Assembly: GCA_017992605.1 (NCBI GenBank)
Contig: JAGOOG010000003.1
Coordinates: 140,161 to 193,518, forward strand
Reading direction: 5' to 3'
Source of the DNA: Deltaproteobacteria bacterium
GTDB lineage: Bacteria; Desulfobacterota; Desulfomonilia; UBA1062
Length of the DNA stretch: 53,358 nt
In this document: in pieces, positions 44,683 through 53,029 of the stretch
How positions within the stretch are numbered: the stretch's first letter is position 1
Layout of the letters: every line of letters starts with the position of its first letter
Made by a program: the position numbers and the translations under genes
The notes under the pieces: generated by a model
What the model was told of the DNA's origin: nothing
The model's input: only the letters and a program-made list of their open reading frames with translations
Database searches by the model: none

Positions 44683-47199
44683 ATGAGCATGGCAGAAGCA
44701 CTCCGGGTTACGAGGAGGATCAAGGAGCCGAAGAACCTCTCCGCGAGGATTGAATGGCTCCGCTCCTATTATTTCGAAGGCGCGCGGAGGGCCTGGAACA
44801 ACGAGTTCACCGCATGGACCACGGGAACCGACTGGGACGTCCTCTTCGACGAGATGACCTTCTATATCGTGCCCGAGACGTACCCCTTTCTCCAGACCTT
44901 CGGCTCGTCCATCAAACAGGCCGCGAGACCCGTGAGGCTTCACCCGGACTTCTGGACCTGGAGCCTGCCGGAGCGCAAGGCATGGTTCGTCAGGGAGGTC
45001 ATGGTGAACTACGTGCCCCAGGAGGTCCTGCCGGGGGACCTCATCTGCGGCGCCCGGTTCAACGTCCAGACCTCGACGTGCTGGACCAGGAAGGAAGCGG
45101 GAGAGCGCAACAGGCTCGTCCACGGCAAAAACGGTGTCCGCGCCGCCATGAAGTGGTTCCACGACCATGGCTACGGCAACTCGGGGGCCACCTCGGGGCA
45201 CCTCATACCCGGTTATGAGCGGGTCCTGAAGATCGGCTGGAAGGGCCTTTACGAAGAGATCGAACAGGGCTTCCAGACCCTGAGTCCACGGGAGAAGAGA
45301 GGCAGGAAGGGGTCCCAGCTCAAGGCCATGATGACGGCCGCCACCATGCCCCGGGACCTGGCGGCACGCTATGCCGCGCTGTGTGACAAGTTGGCCGCGC
45401 AGGAGACCGTCTTCGTCCGCAAGGCCGAGCTGAAGCAGATGGCGGCCAACCTCGTGCGCGTCCCCTGGGAACCGGCCCGGACGTTCTGGGAGGCCGTCCA
45501 GGCCCTGTGGCTCACGCACATGCTCATCATGAGCGACGAGAATTACCCAGGCCCGGGAGTCTCCTTCGGCCGCATCGACCAGTACCTCCTGCCCTACTGG
45601 CAGCGCTCCATGGATGAGGGCATGGACAGGGAGTTCGGCAAGGAGATCATGAAGTGCTTCTGGGTGCACGCCAACACGGCCTACGACGCCATGATCCGCA
45701 TCGGCAACAACGGCATCACCGCAGGTTACGGGCAGCTCATAACCCTCTCCGGCATGGGCGCGCTCGGAGCGGACATGACGAACGAGCTCACCTACGCGAT
45801 GCTCGAGGTCATCGACGAGATGACCCCCATCCTCGAGCCCAAGCCCAATGTCAGGCTCCACCGGAACACCCCGGATGCCCTGCTGGACAAGGTGGTGGAC
45901 ATGATCGCGACCAGCCAGGGGTCGCCCTTCCTCATCAACTTCGACGAGCGTTCCATGGCCGGCATGATGGTCGAGGCGAGAAAGGCCGGGGTGACACACC
46001 TGATCAACGAGGAAACCGTGCACGACTACGCCCCGGTGGGATGCCTGGAGAACACCATGCAGGGCAACGACCGCTCCGGTACGGTGGACAACAACCTCAA
46101 CCTGCTCAAGGCCGTGGAACTCGCGCTGAACGACGGCAGGGACTTCTTCGACTTCACAGACCCCATCACCTTCAAGAAGGAGAAGGTGAAGCAGGCGGGG
46201 CCGAAGACCGGCGACCCGAAGCGGTTCACGTCATGGGAGGAGTTCTGGGAGGCGTACGCAGAGCAGACCCGCTACATCATATCGTGCTGCGTGGCGCTCT
46301 ACGAGCAATCGGAGTCCGTCAGGGCCAGGTTCTGCCCGACGCCGTACCTCTCGTGCCTGGTGAAGGGCTGCGCCGAACAGGGTCTCGACATCACCGAGGG
46401 CGGGGCCGAGCTGGGCCTCGCCACCCTGGAGGCCGTGACCTTTGCCACCACGGTGGACAGCCTGCTCGCCGTCAAGCACCTGGTGTTCGACAACCATGAA
46501 TGCACCATGGAGGAGCTCATCCGGGCATTGAAGGCCAACTGGGAAGGGCACGAGATCCTCCAGGCCAAGGCGCGCTACAAGGCCCCCAAGTACGGCCGGG
46601 ACGACGACGAGGCCGATGCCATGGCGGCCCGCGTGATGGAGCTGTGGTGCACCGAGACGTGGAAGTACAAGACAATCTCCACGAACCGCCAGTTCAGACC
46701 CGGCATGCTGAGCTGGAACTACTGGGTGTCGGACGGATTCATCCTGCCGGCGAGTCCCGACGGCAGACCCAAAGGCAGGTTCCTTTCCAACGCCATCTGC
46801 CCGTCCAACGGTGCAGACATCAACGGTCCCACGGCCAACACCAACTCGGTGGGCAAGGTCCTGGGCGGCATGGCGGCCGACGGGGGCGGTGACTACCTGG
46901 GTTATCGCAACTGCCTGCCGAACGGCGCCAGCCACACCATCTCCATCAACCCCTCGCTGCTCAAGGACCCCGAGCACCGGGAGAAGTTCAAGGCCTTCCT
47001 GCGCGGTTATGCGGAGAACGGCGGCACCTGCCTGCAGCTCAACATGATCGACGCCGAGACGCTCAAGGACGCCCAGCAGCGTCCCGAGGACTACCGTTCC
47101 CTGCTGGTGCGGATAACGGGCTACAACGCCTACTTCACGAGCGTCGGCAGGGAGCTGCAGAACGAGCTCATCGCACGGATCAGCCACGAGGCGCTGTAG
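44683..47199 (+). CDS. Glycyl radical enzyme 1, unknown substrate
   Basis: The 838-residue protein is a glycyl radical enzyme. The radical site is VRITGYNAYF near the C-terminus, with Gly813, and the thiyl Cys is Cys454 in PVGCLENTMQG, two residues before Glu456. The C-x-E pattern is that of eliminases and arylacetate decarboxylases, not of pyruvate formate-lyase (CC). The GCLE form and the stretch ETLKDAQQRPEDYRSLLVRITG recall 4-hydroxyphenylacetate decarboxylase, but the N-terminal half (FTAWTTGTDWDVLFDEMTFYIVPE) is not one I can match. A fumarate-adding enzyme of the benzylsuccinate type is a less likely alternative. It follows the GntR gene by four bases and precedes its activase. Confidence 0.85.
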   Translation: MSMAEALRVTRRIKEPKNLSARIEWLRSYYFEGARRAWNNEFTAWTTGTDWDVLFDEMTFYIVPETYPFLQTFGSSIKQAARPVRLHPDFWTWSLPERKAWFVREVMVNYVPQEVLPGDLICGARFNVQTSTCWTRKEAGERNRLVHGKNGVRAAMKWFHDHGYGNSGATSGHLIPGYERVLKIGWKGLYEEIEQGFQTLSPREKRGRKGSQLKAMMTAATMPRDLAARYAALCDKLAAQETVFVRKAELKQMAANLVRVPWEPARTFWEAVQALWLTHMLIMSDENYPGPGVSFGRIDQYLLPYWQRSMDEGMDREFGKEIMKCFWVHANTAYDAMIRIGNNGITAGYGQLITLSGMGALGADMTNELTYAMLEVIDEMTPILEPKPNVRLHRNTPDALLDKVVDMIATSQGSPFLINFDERSMAGMMVEARKAGVTHLINEETVHDYAPVGCLENTMQGNDRSGTVDNNLNLLKAVELALNDGRDFFDFTDPITFKKEKVKQAGPKTGDPKRFTSWEEFWEAYAEQTRYIISCCVALYEQSESVRARFCPTPYLSCLVKGCAEQGLDITEGGAELGLATLEAVTFATTVDSLLAVKHLVFDNHECTMEELIRALKANWEGHEILQAKARYKAPKYGRDDDEADAMAARVMELWCTETWKYKTISTNRQFRPGMLSWNYWVSDGFILPASPDGRPKGRFLSNAICPSNGADINGPTANTNSVGKVLGGMAADGGGDYLGYRNCLPNGASHTISINPSLLKDPEHREKFKAFLRGYAENGGTCLQLNMIDAETLKDAQQRPEDYRSLLVRITGYNAYFTSVGRELQNELIARISHEAL

Positions 47200-47242
47200 G
47201 TAAGAATTCGAAACGGGGGAAAGCCCGAGGCCAGATGTAAGG

Positions 47243-48271
47243 ATGAAAAAAGAAAAGGACACTACCGCCACCATCCTCCGCATCCAGCGAATGTCCACCG
47301 AAGACGGGCCGGGTATCAGGAGCACGGTCTTCTTCAAGGGCTGCCCGCTGAACTGCATCTGGTGCCACAATCCGGAGAGCATCTCGCCCGGGGTCCAGCT
47401 ACACTGGGTGGGCTCGCGCTGCATAGGGTGCCTGAGCTGCGTGGCAGTATGTCCGGAGAATGCCCTTTCTGCAGGGAAGAATGGCATTGCTCTCGACCGG
47501 TCCGCCTGTACGGGCTGTCAGAGGTGCCTGGAGGTCTGTCCCTCCACCGCCATGGAGGCCTATGGACAGAGCTACGGCCTGGTCGGGCTCGTCTCAGAGG
47601 TCCTCAAGGACCGCATCTACTTCGAAAAATCCGGCGGCGGGGTGACGCTTTCCGGCGGCGAACCCACCCTGCAGGCGGGCTTTGCCGTACCCCTGCTGCG
47701 TGCGCTCCAGGAAAAGGGCGTGCACACGGCACTGGATACCTGCGGACAGGCTGCATGGAACACCCTCGAGGCACACCTGCCCCATGCGGACCTGGTGCTC
47801 TACGACCTCAAGGAGATCGATCCGGTCAGGCACAAGGAATATACCGGGACGACCAATGCACGGGTGCTCGAGAACCTCGTCAAGCTGGGCTCCTTCATGA
47901 GGGAGCGCGGCACTCCCCGGGCGCTGTGGATACGCACCCCGCTCATACCGGGCTGTACGGCTTCAACGGAAAACCTCAGGGGCATCGGTTCGTTTATAAA
48001 AGGCAGCCTGGGGTCGCTGGTGAGCAGGTGGGAGCTCTGCAGCTTCAACAACCTGTGCCTGCACAAGTACGAGGGTCTCGGCATGGACTGGCGCTTCAGG
48101 GATGCCGGCCTGCTCAAGCCGGAGGAGGCCGAGCACCTTGCCGCCGCAGCCCGGGGTTCGGGGGTGGATGCACGCGTCGTGCACCTGAGCGGCCCCCTGA
48201 GACTGGAGTCAGCCATCGATGCCGAACAGGAACGACCTGCGCTGAGTGTCATCAAGGGAGGATCCGCATGA
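47243..48271 (+). CDS. Glycyl radical enzyme activase (radical SAM)
   Basis: The 342-residue activase installs the glycyl radical using S-adenosylmethionine. The radical SAM cluster is held by Cys34, Cys38 and Cys41 (CPLNCIWC). A ferredoxin-like insert with two [4Fe-4S] motifs, CIGCLSCVAVCP (60-71) and CTGCQRCLEVCP (89-100), is the type found with non-PFL glycyl radical enzymes. GGVTLSGGEPTLQ and DTCGQAAW are the usual SAM-binding blocks. It is the only activase in the operon, so it may serve both glycyl radical enzymes. Its stop codon overlaps the start of the next gene. Confidence 0.94.
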   Translation: MKKEKDTTATILRIQRMSTEDGPGIRSTVFFKGCPLNCIWCHNPESISPGVQLHWVGSRCIGCLSCVAVCPENALSAGKNGIALDRSACTGCQRCLEVCPSTAMEAYGQSYGLVGLVSEVLKDRIYFEKSGGGVTLSGGEPTLQAGFAVPLLRALQEKGVHTALDTCGQAAWNTLEAHLPHADLVLYDLKEIDPVRHKEYTGTTNARVLENLVKLGSFMRERGTPRALWIRTPLIPGCTASTENLRGIGSFIKGSLGSLVSRWELCSFNNLCLHKYEGLGMDWRFRDAGLLKPEEAEHLAAAARGSGVDARVVHLSGPLRLESAIDAEQERPALSVIKGGSA

Positions 48272-49119
48272 GACAGACCGTAACGCGCTTTGACGAGCAC
48301 GACCTCAAGGAGTTCGAGCCCGAGGCCAAGGTGGGCCTCATTGCCACCGTGAACCCGGCGGGCCTCCCCCACATCACCCTGATCACGGCCCTGCAGGCCA
48401 AGACGCCGACACAGCTCATCTGGGGACAGTTCTCCGAGGGGCAGAGCAAGGCCAACGTGAAGACCAACCCGAAGACGGGTTTTCTCATCATGACCATGGA
48501 CCGCAGCCTCTGGCGCGGCAAGGCGGTCTGGACCCACCAGATGAGCCACGGCGACGACTACGCCATGTTCAACAACAAGCCCATGTTCCGCTACAATGCC
48601 TACACCGGCATCCACACCATTCACTACATGGACCTCAAGGAGACCGGCGGGAGGGAAGGCTTGCCCCTGGCAAGGATCGTCCTGTCATCGCTGCTGACCA
48701 AGCTGGCGAAATCGGGTGCTCGGTCAGAGGAGGGCGGGCGCATTCTCAAGCCATGGGCCGAGAAGCTCTTCAACCGGATCGACACGGTCAAGTTCTGCTC
48801 CTATGTCGGCAGCGACGGTTTCCCGGTCATCATACCTCTGCTGGCCTGCCAGGCCGCGGACAGCACGCGTCTGGCCTTCTCTGACCTGGCCTACCGGGAC
48901 GAACTGCGGGGGCTGCAGAGCGGCATGCACGTGGCCGTGTTCGGTCTGACCCTGGAGATGGAGGACGTCCTCGTGCGGGGTGTGTTCCGCGGGTTCTACA
49001 CCTACCGGAAGATCACCCTGGGGACCGTAGACATCGACTGGGTATACAACTCCATGCCGCCCGTGCACGGGCAGATCTATCCGGAGGTGGCCCTGAAACC
49101 CGTGCAAGACTTCCAGTGA
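48268..49119 (+). CDS. Pyridoxamine-phosphate-oxidase-like flavin-fold protein
   Basis: The 283-residue protein has an N-terminal split-barrel look: KVGLIATVNPAGLPHITLIT followed by LIWGQFSEGQSKANVKTNPKTGFLI, as in FMN- or F420-binding proteins of the PNPOx group. A second similar half starts at VKFCSYVGSDGFPVIIPLLACQ. The duplication suggests two split barrels in one chain. Cofactor and reaction are unknown. The ATG overlaps the activase stop (ATGA) and follows GGGAGGA. Its place inside a glycyl radical operon suggests a redox or protective role, but nothing proves that. Confidence 0.75.
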   Translation: MRQTVTRFDEHDLKEFEPEAKVGLIATVNPAGLPHITLITALQAKTPTQLIWGQFSEGQSKANVKTNPKTGFLIMTMDRSLWRGKAVWTHQMSHGDDYAMFNNKPMFRYNAYTGIHTIHYMDLKETGGREGLPLARIVLSSLLTKLAKSGARSEEGGRILKPWAEKLFNRIDTVKFCSYVGSDGFPVIIPLLACQAADSTRLAFSDLAYRDELRGLQSGMHVAVFGLTLEMEDVLVRGVFRGFYTYRKITLGTVDIDWVYNSMPPVHGQIYPEVALKPVQDFQ

Positions 49120-49128
49120 GGTGAGGCG

Positions 49129-49239
49129 ATGATCCCGAACAGGTGTGCGGAGAGAGACCCCCTGGCCTTCAGGCCCGAGGGGGGTGCCAACGAGCCCGGG
49201 AAGGAGTGCTTCGGCAGGGCAGGGGGACAGCTTTCTTGA
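49129..49239 (+). CDS. Possible 36-residue peptide between flavin-fold protein and glycyl radical enzyme 2
   Basis: An ATG at 49129, behind AGGTGAGG, opens a 36-codon frame with two Cys (C6 and C27) and many Gly, Pro and charged residues. Its TGA stop overlaps the TTG start proposed for glycyl radical enzyme 2 (TTGA). Some glycyl radical enzymes need small Cys-containing subunits, so this could be one, but it is shorter than known ones and lacks a CXXC. It may instead be a leader peptide for coupled translation, or chance. Confidence 0.35.
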   Translation: MIPNRCAERDPLAFRPEGGANEPGKECFGRAGGQLS

Positions 49240-51617
49240 AGGCACAGGCAGAAGTTTCCCCCCGCATCGAGAAGACGGAAAGGACACCGGAGCGCTTCGA
49301 GCGCATACGACAGGCCCTGCTGTCCCAGGGGGTGCAGCTGTGCACGGAACGGGCCCTGCTCATCACCGGGTTCTTCAGGAAACTCGACAACCCGAACGAG
49401 CCCATGGTGATCCGCAAGGCCAAGGCACTGCGCCACCTGCTCCAGAACAAGTCGGTGAAGATCTTCAGCGACGAGCTCATCGTGGGGAACATGGGCAGCC
49501 ACCGGAAATCCACCATCATCCAGCCCGAGCTCGCCGGCGCGGTCATGAGCGAGGAGATCCTGTGGATGGGGAGGAGGAGGACAAACCCCTACCCCGTACC
49601 CTGGAAGGACCGGCTGAAGCTCCTCGTGAAGGTGCTGCCCTACTGGCTCACCCGGAACATGGTGTCCCGGGCCTTCGGGTGGTACAATCCCCGGCTGGGC
49701 CGCTATGTGCTGGAACAGCTGGACGCATCCTACTATCTCATCAACGAGAGCGGCGGCATAGGCCACTTCCTGCCCGCCTACGACCGGATGATCACCCGGG
49801 GCATCAGGGGCTACATGGAGACCCTCGACGAGACGGTCAGCGATCTCCATGCAGCGGCTCTCATCGCCTGCGAGGGCCTTGCCGACTATGCGGGGAGGCT
49901 CTCTGCCGAGGCCCGGCGGATCGCCGCCGGGGAGCCTGATCCGGTCCGGAGGCGTGAGCTCGATGAAATCGCACGCATCTGCGCAAAGGTGCCCCTGAAA
50001 CCTGCAGAAACACTTCAGGAGGCGCTCCAGTCGCTGTGGATCACCCACATGGCGGTCTGCCTCGAAGGACTGAACTCGGCCGTTTCCTTCGGCAGGATCG
50101 ACCAGTACCTCTACCCCTTCTACAGGGCGGACATTCAGGCCGGCAGAATAGACCGCGAAAAGGCGCTGGAGCTGCTCCTGTGCTTCTCGGCCAAGACCAC
50201 CGAGCACATGTTCCTGCTCTCGAGCAGGGTGAGCGAATACCATGGCGGGTACCTGGTGGCCCAGGCGGCAACAGTGGGGGGCGTAGATTCTGGGGGCAAC
50301 GACGCGGTGAACGATCTGACCTGGCTGTTCCTCGATGTCATGGAGCTCTCCGGGCTGCGCGACCCCAACTACATGGCCCGCATCAGCGAGGTCTCGCCCG
50401 AGCCGTACGTGAAGCGCGCGGTGGAGGTGGCCTCTCGAGGGAATGCCGTACCGGGCCTGTTCAATGACGAGGCCACCATTGCCGCGCTGGGGGCCCACGG
50501 GTATACCCTGGAGGAGGCCCGCGACTACGGGGTGGTGGGATGCGTGGAGCCCACCATGCCGGGCAGGAGTTTCTGCTCCACCGACGCGGCCCTGTTCAAC
50601 CTGCCCATGTGCCTCATCCTGGCCCTGAACCGGGGCAGGAGACCCGGCAGGAGATTCAGGGTAGGGTCCAAGACCCCTGACCCGTCCCGCTTCAGGTCCA
50701 TGGACGATGTCGTCGCGGCCTTCAGGGCGCAGGTTGACCACATGGTGGACCGCCTCGTCAGGGACATCACCATCATCGAGAGGGCGAACCGCGACTTCCA
50801 CCCGACCCCCTTCTCCTCCATGCTCGTCAAGGGGTGCCTGGAGAGCGGCCGTGACGTCACCGCGGGCGGCGCACAGTACAACTCGAGCGGCATCCAGGGC
50901 GTGGGGGTGGCCGATGTAGCCGATTCGCTTGCCGCCATCGACGAGGTGGTCTTCAGGAGACGGACTCACCGTCTCTCCGAGGTGATCGATGCGGCGATGA
51001 ACGATTTCGAAGGGCAAGACAGGCTCGGGGCAGAGCTGCGTACAGCCCCAAAGTTCGGCAATGACCAGGAACTGCCTGACCGATACGCGGACCAGGTGGC
51101 GCGCATCTTCCACGACGCGCTTGCACGGCATGAAAACACCCGTGGAGGCCCGTACATACCCGGCTTCTACTCGTCGACCACCCACGTGGCCTTCGGCAGA
51201 CGCACGGGCGCCCTGCCGAGCGGGAGAAAGGAGGGCATGCCCTTCGCGGCGAGCCTCGGGTGCTGCAACGGAAGCGACCGGCAGGGCCCCACGGCGCTGC
51301 TCAATTCCGTAGCGAGGGTGGACTCCAGCCTTTCGCCCAACGGCTATGCTTTGAACCTGCGCTTCGATGCATCCTCCCTCAAGGGGGAACGGGCCGTGGA
51401 CACCATGACCGCCCTCACCCGGGGATTCTTCTCCCAAGGCGGCATGGAGATGCAGCTCAACGTGCTCGACCCCGAGATGCTCGAGGATGCGAGGGCCCAT
51501 CCGGGCAGGTATCCGGGCATCGTGGTGCGAGTGGCCGGCTACTGCGCCTATTTCGACGAGCTGCCGCTCACGGTCAAGGACGAGATCATAGCCAGGACCC
51601 GGATCTCACTGGAGTGA
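49236..51617 (+). CDS. Glycyl radical enzyme 2, PFL2/dehydratase-like, unknown substrate
   Basis: The 793-residue protein has the thiyl Cys436 and base Glu438 in GVVGCVEPTMPG, and the radical Gly768 in VRVAGYCAYF. The GCVEP motif is that of eliminating glycyl radical enzymes, such as glycerol and propanediol dehydratases and choline trimethylamine-lyase. FGRIDQYLYPFY and the AQYNSSGIQGVGVADVADSL run are family-wide. The start is uncertain; a TTG at 49236 behind AGGGGG fits best, while the frame stays open to 49143. It differs strongly from enzyme 1 in the same operon, so the two probably act on different compounds. Confidence 0.85.
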   Translation: MKAQAEVSPRIEKTERTPERFERIRQALLSQGVQLCTERALLITGFFRKLDNPNEPMVIRKAKALRHLLQNKSVKIFSDELIVGNMGSHRKSTIIQPELAGAVMSEEILWMGRRRTNPYPVPWKDRLKLLVKVLPYWLTRNMVSRAFGWYNPRLGRYVLEQLDASYYLINESGGIGHFLPAYDRMITRGIRGYMETLDETVSDLHAAALIACEGLADYAGRLSAEARRIAAGEPDPVRRRELDEIARICAKVPLKPAETLQEALQSLWITHMAVCLEGLNSAVSFGRIDQYLYPFYRADIQAGRIDREKALELLLCFSAKTTEHMFLLSSRVSEYHGGYLVAQAATVGGVDSGGNDAVNDLTWLFLDVMELSGLRDPNYMARISEVSPEPYVKRAVEVASRGNAVPGLFNDEATIAALGAHGYTLEEARDYGVVGCVEPTMPGRSFCSTDAALFNLPMCLILALNRGRRPGRRFRVGSKTPDPSRFRSMDDVVAAFRAQVDHMVDRLVRDITIIERANRDFHPTPFSSMLVKGCLESGRDVTAGGAQYNSSGIQGVGVADVADSLAAIDEVVFRRRTHRLSEVIDAAMNDFEGQDRLGAELRTAPKFGNDQELPDRYADQVARIFHDALARHENTRGGPYIPGFYSSTTHVAFGRRTGALPSGRKEGMPFAASLGCCNGSDRQGPTALLNSVARVDSSLSPNGYALNLRFDASSLKGERAVDTMTALTRGFFSQGGMEMQLNVLDPEMLEDARAHPGRYPGIVVRVAGYCAYFDELPLTVKDEIIARTRISLE

Positions 51618-51657
51618 CCGTCTGAACAAGTGAACCAGGCATTAGAGGAGGCCTTCC

Positions 51658-53019
51658 ATGTCGGAACGGAAACGGCTGTTCCGTGTTGACAGGTGTGACT
51701 TCTGCGGCCAGTGCCTGAACCGCTGCCCAGTGATGCAACTGCCCATCGACGAAGCCCGATCAGAGATGAAGCGGCTCGTGGATGGGGCGCCATCAAACCA
51801 TGCACTGTCCCGGTGCACGTCGTGCATGTCCTGCAACCTCTTCTGCCCCGTCGATGCGCGCCCCTACAGTCTCATCCAGGAACGGTGGAACGACCTGTAT
51901 CGCCAGCGAGGCGCACCGCCCCTGTATCGGTTCGTCTGCCCAACGGCCGAGCCCAACATCTGGCAGCTCCTGAACGTGTTCCTGTCCAAGCAGGAGAAGA
52001 CGTGGATTGCAGAATGGATGGACTACAAACCAAGGCGAGGCGATGCGGTGATGCTCGTGGGCAACTACCTCCACCTCTTCCCGTTCATCATCGGAGGCAG
52101 TGCCCTTCTGGACCATTTCAGGCCGATCGACCGGCTCGACCATTGGGAGGGCGGCGCCTACCTCTACCAGGGCGGCTACCTCGACCTGGTCCAGAGGATA
52201 GCACAGCGAACCAAGGAGGAACTCGACGGCTGGGGGGTGAAACAGGTGGTCCCCATGCTCGATGCGGTGCACTACCTGTTCACCACGGTGCACCCTCAGG
52301 AAATGGGGGTAAGCCACAGCCAGGACTTTGTCAACTTCAACGACTGGCTGGACAATGCCCTCGCCTCGGGGACCGTCCCCCTGAAAAAGCGGCTTGATAT
52401 GACCGTGACCGTCCATGACAACTGCTATTCCAAGGCCTTCGGCGCCCCGTGCTGGGACATGCACCGCCGGATACTCTCCTCCTGCGGGTGCAGCATCGTC
52501 GAGATGGAGCACAACCGGCAGGATTCCCTGTGTTGCGGGTTCGGCAAGGGAGCGTCTTGGACGCACAACTTCACCATGCCCTTCGAGATCATCGCCTCAG
52601 GGGCAAAGAAGTTCAGGGAGGCGGAAGCCACCGGAGCAGGGGCCATGGTGTCTTACTGCGGGGGCTGCATCTACCTGCTGTGGGCGGCCCGGGAGCTGCT
52701 GGGCAGCAAAATCGAGGTGTTCCACAGCCTGGAGGTGGTGCGTATGGCCATGGGCGAGGTGATTCCCTACCCCCATGCACACATCGAGAGGGCCTGGGAT
52801 ATGATAACCATCATCACCTATCAGCTCATGGTCTCCATAGCCCAGAAAAACTTCACCATCGACAGGATCAGCTACGACAAGAAAAAGAGCACCTTTAGCC
52901 CCGGCAATGCCCGGGTGCTCAAGACCCTGAGGGGGATGCTCGACATCCCGCTCATGCGCAGGGCCTATGCCGGCATGTTCCGTGCCCTCATGCCGGTTCT
53001 AGGCAGACGGGCTATGTGA
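51658..53019 (+). CDS. Iron-sulfur protein with CCG domains (HdrD/GlpC-like)
   Basis: The 453-residue protein has two [4Fe-4S] motifs at the N-terminus, Cys13/16/19/23 and Cys53/56/59/63, then two cysteine-rich CCG-type blocks (LCCGFGKGASW near residue 290, and SYCGGCIYLL near residue 333). This layout is found in heterodisulfide reductase subunit D, GlpC and lactate-oxidase LldE-like proteins, which pass electrons between soluble dehydrogenases and the quinone pool or thiols. It lacks a membrane domain. AGGAGG precedes the ATG. As the last operon gene it likely takes electrons from a downstream oxidation step of the pathway started by the glycyl radical enzymes. Confidence 0.85.
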   Translation: MSERKRLFRVDRCDFCGQCLNRCPVMQLPIDEARSEMKRLVDGAPSNHALSRCTSCMSCNLFCPVDARPYSLIQERWNDLYRQRGAPPLYRFVCPTAEPNIWQLLNVFLSKQEKTWIAEWMDYKPRRGDAVMLVGNYLHLFPFIIGGSALLDHFRPIDRLDHWEGGAYLYQGGYLDLVQRIAQRTKEELDGWGVKQVVPMLDAVHYLFTTVHPQEMGVSHSQDFVNFNDWLDNALASGTVPLKKRLDMTVTVHDNCYSKAFGAPCWDMHRRILSSCGCSIVEMEHNRQDSLCCGFGKGASWTHNFTMPFEIIASGAKKFREAEATGAGAMVSYCGGCIYLLWAARELLGSKIEVFHSLEVVRMAMGEVIPYPHAHIERAWDMITIITYQLMVSIAQKNFTIDRISYDKKKSTFSPGNARVLKTLRGMLDIPLMRRAYAGMFRALMPVLGRRAM

Positions 53020-53029
53020 AAAACCCGGC

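Noticed and set aside
43903-46023. 706-codon open frame antisense to the GntR regulator and glycyl radical enzyme 1
   Set aside because: Same reason: no recognisable domain, and it spans two genes on the other strand.
44683-47199. Calling glycyl radical enzyme 1 an alkyl- or benzylsuccinate synthase
   Set aside because: It has Glu two residues after the thiyl Cys, typical of eliminases and decarboxylases, and no small BssB/BssC-like cysteine-rich subunit genes are nearby. Kept only as a lesser alternative.
47362-48267. N-terminal extension of the flavin-fold protein across the activase gene
   Set aside because: The extension is an out-of-frame reading of the activase. A good ribosome site and an ATGA overlap place the true start at 48268.
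49077-51500. 807-codon open frame antisense to glycyl radical enzyme 2
   Set aside because: Long antisense frames are a by-product of GC-rich codon use. The translation is rich in Arg, Gly, His, Pro and Val without motifs, whereas the plus-strand frame has full glycyl radical signatures.
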